A stretch of 64,000 nt of DNA, taken from positions 796,601-860,600 of the forward strand of contig NC_092564.1 in NCBI RefSeq assembly GCF_037975245.1. Direction: 5' to 3'. A program made the position numbers and the translations under genes. A model generated the notes under the pieces. That model worked only from the letters and a program-made list of their open reading frames with translations, was not told the origin of the DNA and ran no database searches. Below are positions 47,901 to 64,000 of the stretch, piece by piece. Source of the DNA: Apostichopus japonicus (Eukaryota; Echinodermata; Holothuroidea; Aspidochirotida; Stichopodidae). Each line of letters opens with the position of its first letter. Positions within the stretch are counted from its first letter, which is position 1.

Positions 47901-48172
47901 GGATGGCAACAAGTCACTAAGCCCCATTGGCTGTCTGATTTTCATATACAGCACATGTTACTTCAGCATGCTTTGAACTACTCTTACATGATGATGGTTT
48001 ATTTTTGTTTTTATTTCAGTATATCGTGATAGACACCCAACTTATGCTTGGAGGAAAACACCAGTATGAAATCAATGAAGAGGAATATGTGTTTGCTGCC
48101 CTCAATCTCTACCTCGATATTATCAATCTCTTTCTCTTTCTTCTGAGAATAGTAAATAAAGCATCTAATTAA
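32958..48172 (+). CDS. GRINA-like: Lifeguard/GRINA-like BI-1 family membrane protein
   Basis: Exons: 32958-32960 (inferred ATG), 39708-39771, 41067-41148, 41919-41975, 42678-42768, 43791-43874, 44180-44221, 45079-45168, 46972-47019, 48020-48172. The join is 714 nt, 237 residues plus TAA, with all phases consistent. Landmarks: GFLRKVYGILTIQL at TM1, AFQTKIDFT, VIDTQLMLGGKHQY, and EEYVFAALNLYLDIINLF near the end. This is the Bax-inhibitor-1/TMBIM family, with about seven membrane spans in ER/Golgi-type membranes and roles in calcium leak and cell-death control. Asp192 and Asp220 may be the conserved acidic pair of the pore. The N-terminus is short; the long Pro-rich leader of vertebrate GRINA is absent. 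Confidence 0.93.
32984..36205. repeat. 80-bp minisatellite in lifeguard-like intron 1
   Basis: About 40 units of 80 bp, each with TTACCACTGGTTTTCATTAG then ACCATTGATGTA, a GCTGGTTAATTACAT region and TTTTAATGTTTCTAATATGA. Variant units (ATGAAAACTAACC, TACTTTCTTTATTG, CATAAGACCATTTGG) recur at a fixed 1576-bp offset, for example 33241 and 34817, 33591 and 35167, 33914 and 35490. This shows a higher-order tandem duplication. Confidence 0.97.
36236..37758 (+). mobile_element. LTR-like element (TG...CA ends), no internal genes
   Basis: It begins TGTAGTGAAGTGAA and ends TTCGCTTCATTACA, which is its imperfect inverse. Inside are a TATA-like GGGTATATAG (about 36865) and, near the right end, AATAAAATG (about 37632) followed by a GC-richer tail, as in a U3-R-U5 layout. 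No exact target duplication is present (TTTAC left, TTAGG right) and no gag/pol is nearby, so a solo LTR or a TIR element are both possible. The ORFs inside are not recognisable. Confidence 0.4.
37759..39707. other. Rest of lifeguard-like intron 1
   Basis: AT-rich intronic sequence. I see no repeat array, element ends or conserved coding segment in it. Confidence 0.5.
39708..39771 (+). CDS. GRINA-like: Lifeguard-like exon, cytosolic N-terminus
   Basis: YNSMSYEGDNGFTFEDVNVKH plus one base; acceptor tttgcag, donor gtaaga. It is acidic and short, with an internal in-frame ATG at 39717-39719. Confidence 0.85.
40135..40475 (+). mobile_element. tRNA-derived SINE
   Basis: The head has an exact pol III A box TAGCCTAGTGG and B box GGTTCGACTCC at tRNA-like spacing. 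The T stem does not pair and the acceptor stem is poor, so it is not a working tRNA. A body of about 250 bp follows, containing GGCACTGCGCCATGAGCG and GGCGCAATACGTGTACA and ending in ATTATTAGTATTATA-type A/T repeats. No clear target duplication was found. Confidence 0.8.
40706..40955. mobile_element. 250-bp hAT-like MITE
   Basis: The ends CAGGCGCATAGCCAGG and CCTGGCTACGCGCCTG are inverted repeats with one mismatch. The flanks are an exact 8-bp duplication TTCATGAG (40698-40705 and 40956-40963). Its interior has CTATCTAAGCG-AGCGCCACCAT and AAGAAAATTTTGG, shared with the two elements in 18223-19847. Its right part contains a long C run. Confidence 0.9.
41067..41148 (+). CDS. GRINA-like: Lifeguard-like exon, first membrane span
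   Basis: GFLRKVYGILTIQLTITVG followed by IIIAIYIP. FLRKVY-IL--QL is the family signature before TM1. Acceptor cttccag, donor gtaagt. Confidence 0.95.
41919..41975 (+). CDS. GRINA-like: Lifeguard-like exon, first loop
   Basis: ADNYPNYFIENTWVFWLC. Acceptor tttcag, donor gtaagt. Its phase links T50 and F69 to its neighbours. Confidence 0.9.
42678..42768 (+). CDS. GRINA-like: Lifeguard-like exon, second span
   Basis: CFTFVMILALACVPDLRRNS then PINIICLMLF. The PxN-ICL-LF pattern after RR is typical of the family (PWNLILLTIF in FAIM2). Confidence 0.92.
43188..43305. repeat. Three tandem units of about 38 bp
   Basis: CAGCTGTGTCAGGG plus TTAATGGCTATG-like spacer repeated three times in the lifeguard-like intron between exons 42678 and 43791. 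Confidence 0.8.
43791..43874 (+). CDS. GRINA-like: Lifeguard-like exon, third and fourth spans
   Basis: TIAEGVLLGITCSTYEAQ then TVLIAAGACA; donor gtgagt. Exactly 28 codons, phase 0 on both sides. Confidence 0.92.
44180..44221 (+). CDS. GRINA-like: Lifeguard-like exon, AFQTK segment
   Basis: GIVLILTLFAFQTK, 14 codons, ending at the family-conserved FQTK before donor gtaagt. Confidence 0.92.
45079..45168 (+). CDS. GRINA-like: Lifeguard-like exon, fifth span
   Basis: IDFTMMSGLALVLVTVLFF then FGLFAIIFRND. The longer open frame after 45168 is intron read-through past donor gtaagt. Confidence 0.93.
45588..46545. repeat. 30-bp minisatellite in a lifeguard-like intron
   Basis: About 30 units of the type AGGGATCTAGAGCAAGGGAT then CATCAGTAGA. 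Two alternating spacers (AGTAAAGGG and AGTAGAGGG) suggest a 60-bp dimer. A nearly identical block (GGGTCATCATTTAATAGACC) occurs twice, near 46275 and 46505. Confidence 0.95.
46972..47019 (+). CDS. GRINA-like: Lifeguard-like exon, sixth span
   Basis: VLDVVYCSLGVGVFSL, 16 codons. Compare VYAALGAGVFTLF in vertebrate lifeguard proteins. Confidence 0.92.
47387..47545 (-). repeat. Diverged copy of the 31.3-kb dispersed repeat
   Basis: On the minus strand: TGGATCCACCTTGGCGAGTA, AAGAACCGTATTGA, then GGTCAAGGGTCATTTGAGGT. The word order matches 31390-31460 (TTGATCCAGCTTGATGAGTA, AAGAACCCTATTGA). Confidence 0.7.
48020..48172 (+). CDS. GRINA-like: Lifeguard-like terminal exon
   Basis: YIVIDTQLMLGGKHQYEINE then EEYVFAALNLYLDIINLFLF, LLRIVNKASN and TAA. 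It holds the D-T-Q acidic site (D192) and the YLDIINLF helix (D220). Confidence 0.95.
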   Translation, partial: YIVIDTQLMLGGKHQYEINEEEYVFAALNLYLDIINLFLFLLRIVNKASN

Positions 48173-50448
48173 ATCTTCTCAACTAACTGTATTTCAGGCA
48201 AAGTTCAAACAAAGATCATACTAATATGCGTGAATGTCTAGTATGGAGTTTTGCTTAATTATGAAATACCTTATTCCAAACACTGACCCACAAATGAATC
48301 TTCCAGGATATGAAAAAATTAAATGTCTTTCTTAAGAAGTTTCAACTGGTTCAATTGTTAACAAGTCATTCCTATATAATGGAAGATGATTCAGTCTGTA
48401 TCCTGGACTCCCACCATGCAAGTCACTGATAACATCCATCTTATGATATTATAACTCTATACCAACTTATTGCTATAAATATGACAGATATATGACTAAG
48501 CATATCAGTATGTGGTAGTTTTTTAGTATAATACAGCATAAAGCAAGCATTCACAATCATCATCTGTCACACTTGTTTTCATGTTATGTACACTTTATTG
48601 AATGTTTTTCGGGTTTCCATCAAAAAAGTAGCTGTAGAATTGTGCATCCTTTGTATTTTGTCAGTTTCTTGAGGGAGTATTAACATGATATGTTTATCTA
48701 CATGGTGACCAACAACTACATTCTTTAGTTTGGTGAAGGTGTAAAGCCAATCAAAAATTAATTTGTGAAAATCTTCATTCCTTTTATATATTGCAAAAAA
48801 ATTGTTTTGATATTTAGTGATAGTTTCTTAGTAAGCTCCAATCATCTATTTTTGATACTACTTACACATGAGCCACTAGACATACTTCAGTAATAAGTTT
48901 AGCTTTTACTCAAGCAAAGTGACTTTTAAACTTTGTATTATTATAATTGATTTTTGAGTTTCCATTATTGTGAGTACAATTGTATGGTACCTTCATTATG
49001 ACAGCATTCTCTAAGGTTTACTTTTGCTTTCATAATTTACAAACTTGATAAGCCTCATGTTGAACTCAAAAAGAATTTACTTGAGAAAAAGTGCCATCAC
49101 CTTCAGTCTATTGGAACTCACAGAATATTTATATCACAGGTTAAACATTCTTGAACCATTTTGTGATATCATCTGGTTGGGTGCACCCACATTTTATTTG
49201 GATCAAAACAAATTTGTGCACAGGGTAAGTATAAGCTAGCTTTGTTCTCAAGTGACCCTTGAAGAGTTGATAGTAACCAGTTTGTAATATTTGTTAACAA
49301 TAGCCTATTATTTTGTTGACTCTGAAATGTTTTTATCAAGTGCTGAATTTTTAGCATAATGTTGAATGACAGCCTTATAGTATACAGAAGTATGTTATTC
49401 CCAGCCTTGTAACATAATGTTGATGTAATGACATAAGTATAGTATACAGAAGTATGTTATTCCCAGCCTTATAACATAATGTTGAAGTAATGACAGCCTT
49501 ATAGTATACAGAAGTATGTTATTCCCAGCCTTATAACATAATGTTGATGTAATGACATAAATATAGTATACAGAAGTATGTTATTCCCTGCCGAATAACA
49601 TAACGTTGAAGTAATGAAGCCTTATAGTATACAGAAGTATGTTATTCCCAGCCTTATAACATAATGTTGATGTAATGACATAAATATAGTATACAGAAGT
49701 ATGTTATTTCCAGCCACAGGTCCATGTGTTACATCTGATTTGGGTTTTCTATCCAGTATGTTTGAAATCCATCAGCCTTTCAAGTACAGAAAATAATTCT
49801 TGCATTCTTGAAAACTATTGGCTGTGTATTGCTATTCTCATTTCATATTCTTTAAGTACTGGAAAGATGATTTTTGAGAGGGGAAAGGGAGTTAGACCTA
49901 ACAAAATAGACATTTAGCGATTTATAGAGTATATCTACAGCTGAGTGTATCCATAAATTAAAGCAGCTGGTTGTGCTTGCACCTGAATTTCTCCTGTCAT
50001 TGATTTCACGAAACACCTAAGGTTGATCCCATTTCAAAACAAGAGCCCTTTCTATGTAGAACCATTAGAAATGACACCATTGACCCACAGAACCCCATAG
50101 CCCTCTCAAACTAGATCAAAGTAAATTGTTAGAACCCACACCACCGAACCCCATATCTGTACAATTATTGGAAGTCATGTCACTGCATCACATGCCCCTC
50201 TCAAAGAACAGTTTGTGACATTGGTCACATGTTAAATGCAATTCAGTATGAAACCCCTCAACTCTCCTGTCAAACCTTAATTCTCTGAACTTTCCTCGAA
50301 AATCTAAGCATAGTTCAATTGCCTATTTAAAATTGTCAGTAACTGGACTATTCCATTATATAGCTAGCAATTAACAGTTAAACACAGACAGTCGGACAAT
50401 AAAGATTAACAAAGGAGGTTAAAATATTAATAACTTGACAATTACAAC
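48173..50448. other. Lifeguard-like 3' flank
   Basis: AT-rich sequence past the stop. It probably includes the 3' UTR, but I saw no convincing AATAAA soon after the stop. It contains the tandem array at 49370-49716. Confidence 0.4.
49370..49716. repeat. Minisatellite of about 60 bp
   Basis: Six units with AGTATACAGAAGTATGTTAT then TCCCAGCCTTATAACATAAT and GTTGATGTAATGACATAA. Some units lack the last segment, giving two alternating lengths. Confidence 0.9.
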
Positions 50449-50454
50449 TTTATT
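50449..50454 (-). terminator. Candidate distal AGAP polyadenylation signal
   Basis: AATAAA on the minus strand in GAAAATAAAGTTG. If used for AGAP it would give a 5.5-kb 3' UTR full of minisatellites; this is speculative. Confidence 0.25.
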
Positions 50455-50927
50455 TTCATTTCTTTCCATGCATTTCTATACAAGGATGACATTACATGAA
50501 AGCCTTTTAAAATTCTTATATAGTAAGTACAATATTTACAATACACTGTACAAAAACACAAAGTTAATAATATGCAATTTTTAGTAAATACATTATTTGA
50601 ACAAAAACAGAAAAACATTTCTTGACAATCCCATCAGTGTTCACTTCTTATCAACAAACTCAGTTTCATAAATATTTGGAAAAGTTCATGAGTTGGTTGC
50701 ACAAAATAAAAATAAAAAGTCTTAGCTTCATAAATGCAAATCTGGGATAACCCAAACATTAGTTTTTTTATATATTTTTTTTATTATAATGCCGCTACAT
50801 TTCTGATACAAAAACATCCTAATTTCTAAGAAAAAACAAATCTTGTTAAAGGTTCTTAACTTGGGCTGCAATTGAAACATTTCCATACAGAAAAGGAATG
50901 ATGACATGCAGAGATGAGATTCTGATT

Positions 50928-51035
50928 CATGTTGAGAACATTAGTTGGACATGTTGAGAACATTAGTTGGACATGTTGAGAACATTAGTTGGACATGTTG
51001 AGAACATTAGTTGGACATGTTGAGAACATTAGTGG
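50928..51035. repeat. 22-bp tandem repeat
   Basis: TGTTGAGAACATTAGTTGGA plus CA, about five units, nearly identical and so recently expanded. Confidence 0.95.
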
Positions 51036-52429
51036 GAAATGAGGGACTTGTTGCAACTCTACACCTAACCCTGGTGGACGGTTTGGTTGTTTTACTTCTA
51101 ATTTCTTGTTAGGAGTGTCATGTAGCAACTAAGCCAATTTCACTTACAAAAGACCGAACAGTCTTGATCAGAATTCTTGCCCCTCAAATGTTAAGAAATG
51201 TATTACAGTTTACAGATAGCTGTGGCATTTAAATCCCAGCATGACCAACACAGACAGAGAGCAGCATGAGCAGTAAAATTTAACGTCTTAAGATATAAAT
51301 TTAATGGATGGAACATGAAAACAACAACATCTCCTTCAAACAATACCTTGATGTGTTTGCTACTAAACGATAGATCTTAATCTGTTTCTTAAACTGGCAA
51401 GACGAGGACTGGCTTAATTAGTCCAGTTATGACAGAGAGGAACTTCTCATTCATGTTTCAATGAGTTAATACAGGTACTAAAAACAATGGCCTTAGAAAA
51501 GAAATTACATTTCAGGTAGTAATGTAGTAGAAGAAAATAAAACAAGAAGCTTGCTTGAAAGTAAGTACAAACTACGATCTTCCTGCTCTATCTCATTCTC
51601 ATCTTAATATAGAAATCAGAGAAGATACAAAAACAAGAATTATGAAAGCAGATTGAAAAGTGTGTCAATTAATAAGTGGTAGTCCATATCAGCTTGTTCT
51701 GTGGGTATTGCTTGACTTACTAGCACACACATTTAACAAGTATAAAATCATGTAAACGAAGCTGGTTATATCCAATCAACTTTCACTTACCATGACTACA
51801 AAACAGGAATTGTTATTCCTGATAATTCAATAATGCTAAGCTAGTTTACACATTTGTTTTTTTAACATTTTAAGTCACTTCATGATACAACTACTGTAAA
51901 TAATTCTGTAATAGAGCAAGAAAAAGAAGAAAAAAAAGGGGTGGGGCTTAGAGAGATTTTGATGGCAACACCAAGTGTGCTGCAGGTTCCTCTAACCCTA
52001 TATATACTCGAACTGGGGGATTAATGCAAACCTACACCCCCGATATCTCAAACTGGGGGATTACCCCACTATCACACTAATCTATAACATTTACTACTAA
52101 TCACACACAAAACTGTCTGGTGGAAATTCAATACACAGATGGTGCTCCATATCACAGGATTAACTAATGAAGCTCAACATAAATCAAAGAACTGTTATTA
52201 AATATTCCACTTTATAGTCCAATTAAGTACATTTTGGCAGATCTCAAGGTGACATCTCTCTTGATATTTTTCAGGTTTAATCTACAAATATAAAGATTCT
52301 GGGGAGGTATCACCAACATGTAGAATTTGACTCAGATCCAGTAACTACCACTGCTGGTCCTATATACTCCTCTAATACACCATTGAACCAAACAGATTTC
52401 ATCTATACTACCCACTACTCATATCACTA

Positions 52430-52945
52430 CTATATATGAACATATTCAATATGCCTATCCTATAGAGATGCCTCCATTACTAATGAACATATTCAATTTA
52501 CCTATCCTATAGAGATGCCTTAATAAACATGAACATATTCAGTTTAACCTATCCTAAAGAGATGCCTCCATTACTAATATTCAATTTGCCTATCCTATAG
52601 AGATGCCTTAATAAACATGAACATATTCAGTTTAACCTATCCTAAAGAGATGCCTCCATTACTAATATTCAATTTACCTATCCTATAGAGATGCCTCCAT
52701 TACTAATATTCAATTTACCTATCCTATAGAGATGCCTCCATTACTAATATTCAATTTACCTATCCTATAGAGATGCCTCCATTACTAATATTCAATTTAC
52801 CTATCCTATAGAGATGCCTCCATTACTAATATTCAATTTACCTATCCTATAGAGATGCCTCCATTACTAATATTCAATTTACCTATCCTATAGAGATGCC
52901 TCCATTACTAATAGACATATTCAGTTTAATCTATCCTATAGAGAT
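52430..52945. repeat. 41-bp minisatellite
   Basis: Units of CCTATCCTATAGAGATGCCT then CCATTACTAATATTCAATTT and A, about twelve copies. The first ones vary (AATAAACATGAACATATTCAG); the central ones are identical. Confidence 0.95.
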
Positions 52946-53914
52946 GCCTCCATCACTCAGAGAATTCACAACTGAACTGATGTTTGCAGAAGATACAGAT
53001 GCATGATCTTCTACCAATCATACAAGAACATTAAATCACAACATTTATCAACAGCTAACTTCCTTCCTTCCTTTATCTATCTGTCTAATCTGTAACTTAA
53101 AACAAAGCAAGAGATATTCTGGGCCTGTAGTAGAGCTCTCAGGTGGGAGGGTAGGTTTAATTATTTATATTTAATTTAAAGTAAAAGAGGTCATGGTATA
53201 AAAACATGACATGACATCAATACTGAACTAATCTAATAGATATTTGCATTAGGATAGGTACAAGGTGATTTACTTTATTCAGCTATGGAATAGTACTAAC
53301 AGACCTCTAAATACTAACAGTTATAAACTGGTACATATTCAGCATAATATTCCCCCCTCCCGAAACCCCACCCCTTCACCACACCATCTGTGCTCTCACA
53401 TTAGCAATTGTGCTCACATTTCATCCTATTTTACCCACATCAGATTATTCTGAATTAGAACAATGTAAGAATATTGTTTTTTTTTTTTTTTAAGTTTTCA
53501 TAATTTACTAAAATAAATGCCCTAACTATTAACTTCAAAGTTTACATAGACCTGATTTCTTGTGGTGCTAAGTGTACTATATAACTATGGTGTTTGGATT
53601 ATAACTCAGATACTTGTAATTAAAATGTTTTTTTTTTGTATTCCTTTAAAGGCATTAGAGAAAAGACATTTAAATGACAGGATTGGTGGTGAAGAGAAGG
53701 CCCATCCACACAATGATAATAACCAAATGTTACAGTAATGACTTGAGTAAATTGATATTTGTTGATATACTCAACTTCTAAATGTGAACTAATATCAGTT
53801 CCTCTTATTCTAGGCCTGTGCCACATGAGTATTCCTAACTTCATGATGATTCCACAGCAATGATTAACTGACTATAAGGAGGCACAGTAATTGCAGCTAT
53901 GAAGTTGCACATGA

Positions 53915-54150
53915 TATGTACATTAATGATAGGTACATTAATGATAGGTACATTAATGAGTAACATTAAAATAACAGGGACATTCATGGCTGCATTAGCA
54001 GTAGGTACATTGATCGGTGTATAATGATAGTCACATTAATGATAGGACAATTCATTAGTTACATTAATAATAACGGTAACGATAGGACACAAATGACTGC
54101 ATTAATGATGGCAACATTACTGATAGGTGCATTCATGATAATATTAATGA
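53915..54150. repeat. Irregular ATTAATGATAGGTAC repeats
   Basis: About ten short, poorly ordered copies of ACATTAATGATAGG with variants (GGACAATTCATTAG, GGTGCATTCATGAT). This is a degenerate array. Confidence 0.7.
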
Positions 54151-55496
54151 TAGATGTTCCTTTAAGCAGCTGGTTATAGTATTTGCCTGGTCATTTCTTA
54201 CCACATCTAATGCACAGAAACTGATATGTTATGTTTGTAGGACTGATGTCAGAGCATATGTGTACATCTTGAGAAAGTCACATTCCTTACATTTATTTTA
54301 GAAAGAAACATGAACAATTAATCTATAACTAGATGAACTTTGCATATAAGAATCAGGGTGGATGCCATTATTGCTGAAGCTAATTACATGGTTATTGCAC
54401 CTGATTGGACATAGAATAGTAGTTCACAGAGAAGATTGCACTGGCATCTGTACTTGGTGTGTAGTAATGAAACAGAACCAACTGCTTTAAGAAATATCAA
54501 GTTAACACCCGACTATCGCATATCCGAAAGGAAACATCCATAGGAAGTGTGCTTCTTTGTGAAGGAAATATCCACATGAAGTATGCTTCTTTGTGAAGGA
54601 TATATGTGTAGGAAGTGTGTTCTTTAGTTCATGGATATGCACTTTCTATAGGATATGTCCTTACAAATAAGCCTCACTGTGATAATAAGGTGCAACGAAC
54701 ATCTATAACATGAATATTCAATAATTCCATAAATAATCATGATGTCATCATCAAATCATGTCATGTTAACTGTTAGTAGCTACTACCTGCCTTCACCAAA
54801 CTGAAAGTTTATTACACATGATTTGTACACATGAAGTATTTCCGGTAATCCATGATCAACAATTTGTGACCCTCAGAATGTCATATGCAGAAACTAATTA
54901 TTCCATGTATCTTCTCCTTCTAGTCTTGCTCAATGCTAGTATTGTATCTGTCAATTCTAGAGTATTATTGCATCATTACATAGGTGACATAAGCAAAGTA
55001 GCAACATTTCAAGCTACTGGTAAGAGTCTTCTTCACAATAAGATAATGCGTAATGGCAACCGATGCTTTTAGCCGAGTAGCTTCAACAGTTTGAATGAAC
55101 TAAATCACTTCTTCATTCAAAAACAAAACATTAAACAGCACAAAGGAAGTGGTGATTCTAATAAATAACCTTAGATAGCTACGTTAATCCTTACACAAAT
55201 TATACTCCAGTACATGCAAATAACATCATTCAATATGTTTGAAAGTCAAAACAATTCAAAGTAATAAACGTTTCTGCTTTCTACTTGAAATGATTTTCTT
55301 TTTCCATGCCTGTAAAGTTGTGCTTCTTTATGTACAGTAACAACAAAATGAAATACAAGTCAACATTTGGTGAAATCCTTCATACTACTGTACTTAATTG
55401 CAGACAAGTTTGTCATCAGCCATGTTGTAACTTTTCAGTTATTCATTGTATACTGTAGATATTATCACTCTCTTAATCAAGGAGCTGCTGGAGCTA

Positions 55497-55885
55497 CCCT
55501 TTTAGTTTCCATATAATGGGCTACCTTTCTGTCCATGTAGCCCAAGACACCATACTTTTCCATATCATTGGCTATCTTTCAGTATGTAGTAGCCTAAGAC
55601 ACCATACTTTTCATATCATTGGCTACCTTTCACTTATGTAGCCCAAGACACCATACTTATCCATATCATGAACCTTTCAGTTGATGTAGCCAAGACACCA
55701 TACTTTTCATATCATTGGCTACCTTTCATACCAAGTAGCCCAAGACACCACAATACTTTCCCATATCATTGGCTACCTTTCAGTCCAAGTAGCCAAGACA
55801 CCATACTTTTCCATATCATGGGCTACCTGTCATGTAGCCCAAGACACCATACTTTTCCATATCATGGGCTACCTTTCAAGTCACT
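55497..55885. repeat. Minisatellite of about 50 bp just past the AGAP stop
   Basis: Seven to eight units with GTAGCCCAAGACACCATACT then TTTCCATATCATTGGCTACC and TTTCAGT. It starts about 60 bp beyond the stop codon in transcript direction, so it probably lies in the 3' UTR. Confidence 0.92.
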
Positions 55886-55942
55886 GCGACACCGTGCTTG
55901 GGTTGGTTAGAACCACCATTATTGTTCTCTACCTACCACTGA

Positions 55943-63876
<7,934 letters not shown>

Positions 63877-64000
63877 CTGATAATGAAACATCAATTAGGA
63901 TTATTTATCATGATGGTCAATAATGCTTCAATCCTCATAGCAATGTTTAGACTATAAGAGCCATGTCTATACACACCGGTGAAGTTCACACATTCAAGGC

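Larger units (their letters stand above)
50455..55942. other. AGAP 3' flank / possible long 3' UTR
   Basis: No recognisable gene. It holds several independent tandem arrays (listed separately), long A/T runs and short ORFs only. Confidence 0.4.

Overview
This window is eukaryotic, intron-rich, AT-rich animal DNA. I read it as a marine invertebrate deuterostome, probably an echinoderm. That is inference, based on GT/AG introns, three animal genes with short conserved exons, non-coding DNA rich in AGGCCT/TAGGCCTA words, and a mix of CR1-, RTE-, hAT-, Kolobok-, Harbinger- and MULE-like relics plus a tRNA-derived SINE. No bacterial-style operons, rRNA or functional tRNA genes are seen.

Three protein genes can be rebuilt exon by exon, with every splice phase agreeing. 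(1) A DNAJC9-type J-protein (histone co-chaperone) lies on the minus strand, 13987 down to 5383: five coding exons, 263 residues, complete. (2) A lifeguard/GRINA-type member of the Bax-inhibitor-1 membrane family lies on the plus strand, 32958 (or 39717) to 48172: nine well-supported exons plus a likely ATG-only splice at 32958-32960, 237 residues. (3) The C-terminal part of an AGAP (centaurin-gamma) ArfGAP lies on the minus strand, 63876 down to 55943: seven exons giving the end of the PH domain, the ArfGAP zinc finger, two ankyrin repeats and the tail. Its N-terminal part lies beyond the right edge. Genes 2 and 3 converge on 48-56 kb.

Layout. 1-0.6 kb: CR1-like endonuclease relic. 1.4-2.4 kb: diverged direct duplication. 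5-14 kb: DNAJC9. 14.4-14.5 kb: promoter-like module. 16.3-16.6 kb: CR1-like 3' end. 17.76-22.58 kb: a Kolobok-like TTAA element (THAP exon on +, second ORF on -), broken by a 1.6-kb element with 8-bp target duplications that itself holds a 657-bp element with 8-bp target duplications. 22.6-23.5 kb: Harbinger-like TTA element. 25.2-26.2 kb: decayed MULE/CARF-like transposase. 26.9-28.4 kb: minisatellite related to the 14.4-kb module, a further inverted copy of which sits at 28.6 kb. 28.8-29.1 kb: MITE carrying telomere-like repeats. 33-36.2 kb: 80-bp minisatellite with a 1576-bp higher-order period. 36.2-37.8 kb: LTR-like element. 40.1-41 kb: SINE and a 250-bp hAT-like MITE. 45.6-46.5 kb and 49-63.4 kb: many separate minisatellites, one interrupted by a truncated RTE-like retrotransposon.

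The three genes do not form a pathway. The main interest is structural: three-level transposon nesting with exact target-site duplications, and a promoter-like module that lies upstream of two genes in the same orientation relative to each and appears to have been amplified into a CpG-bearing minisatellite.
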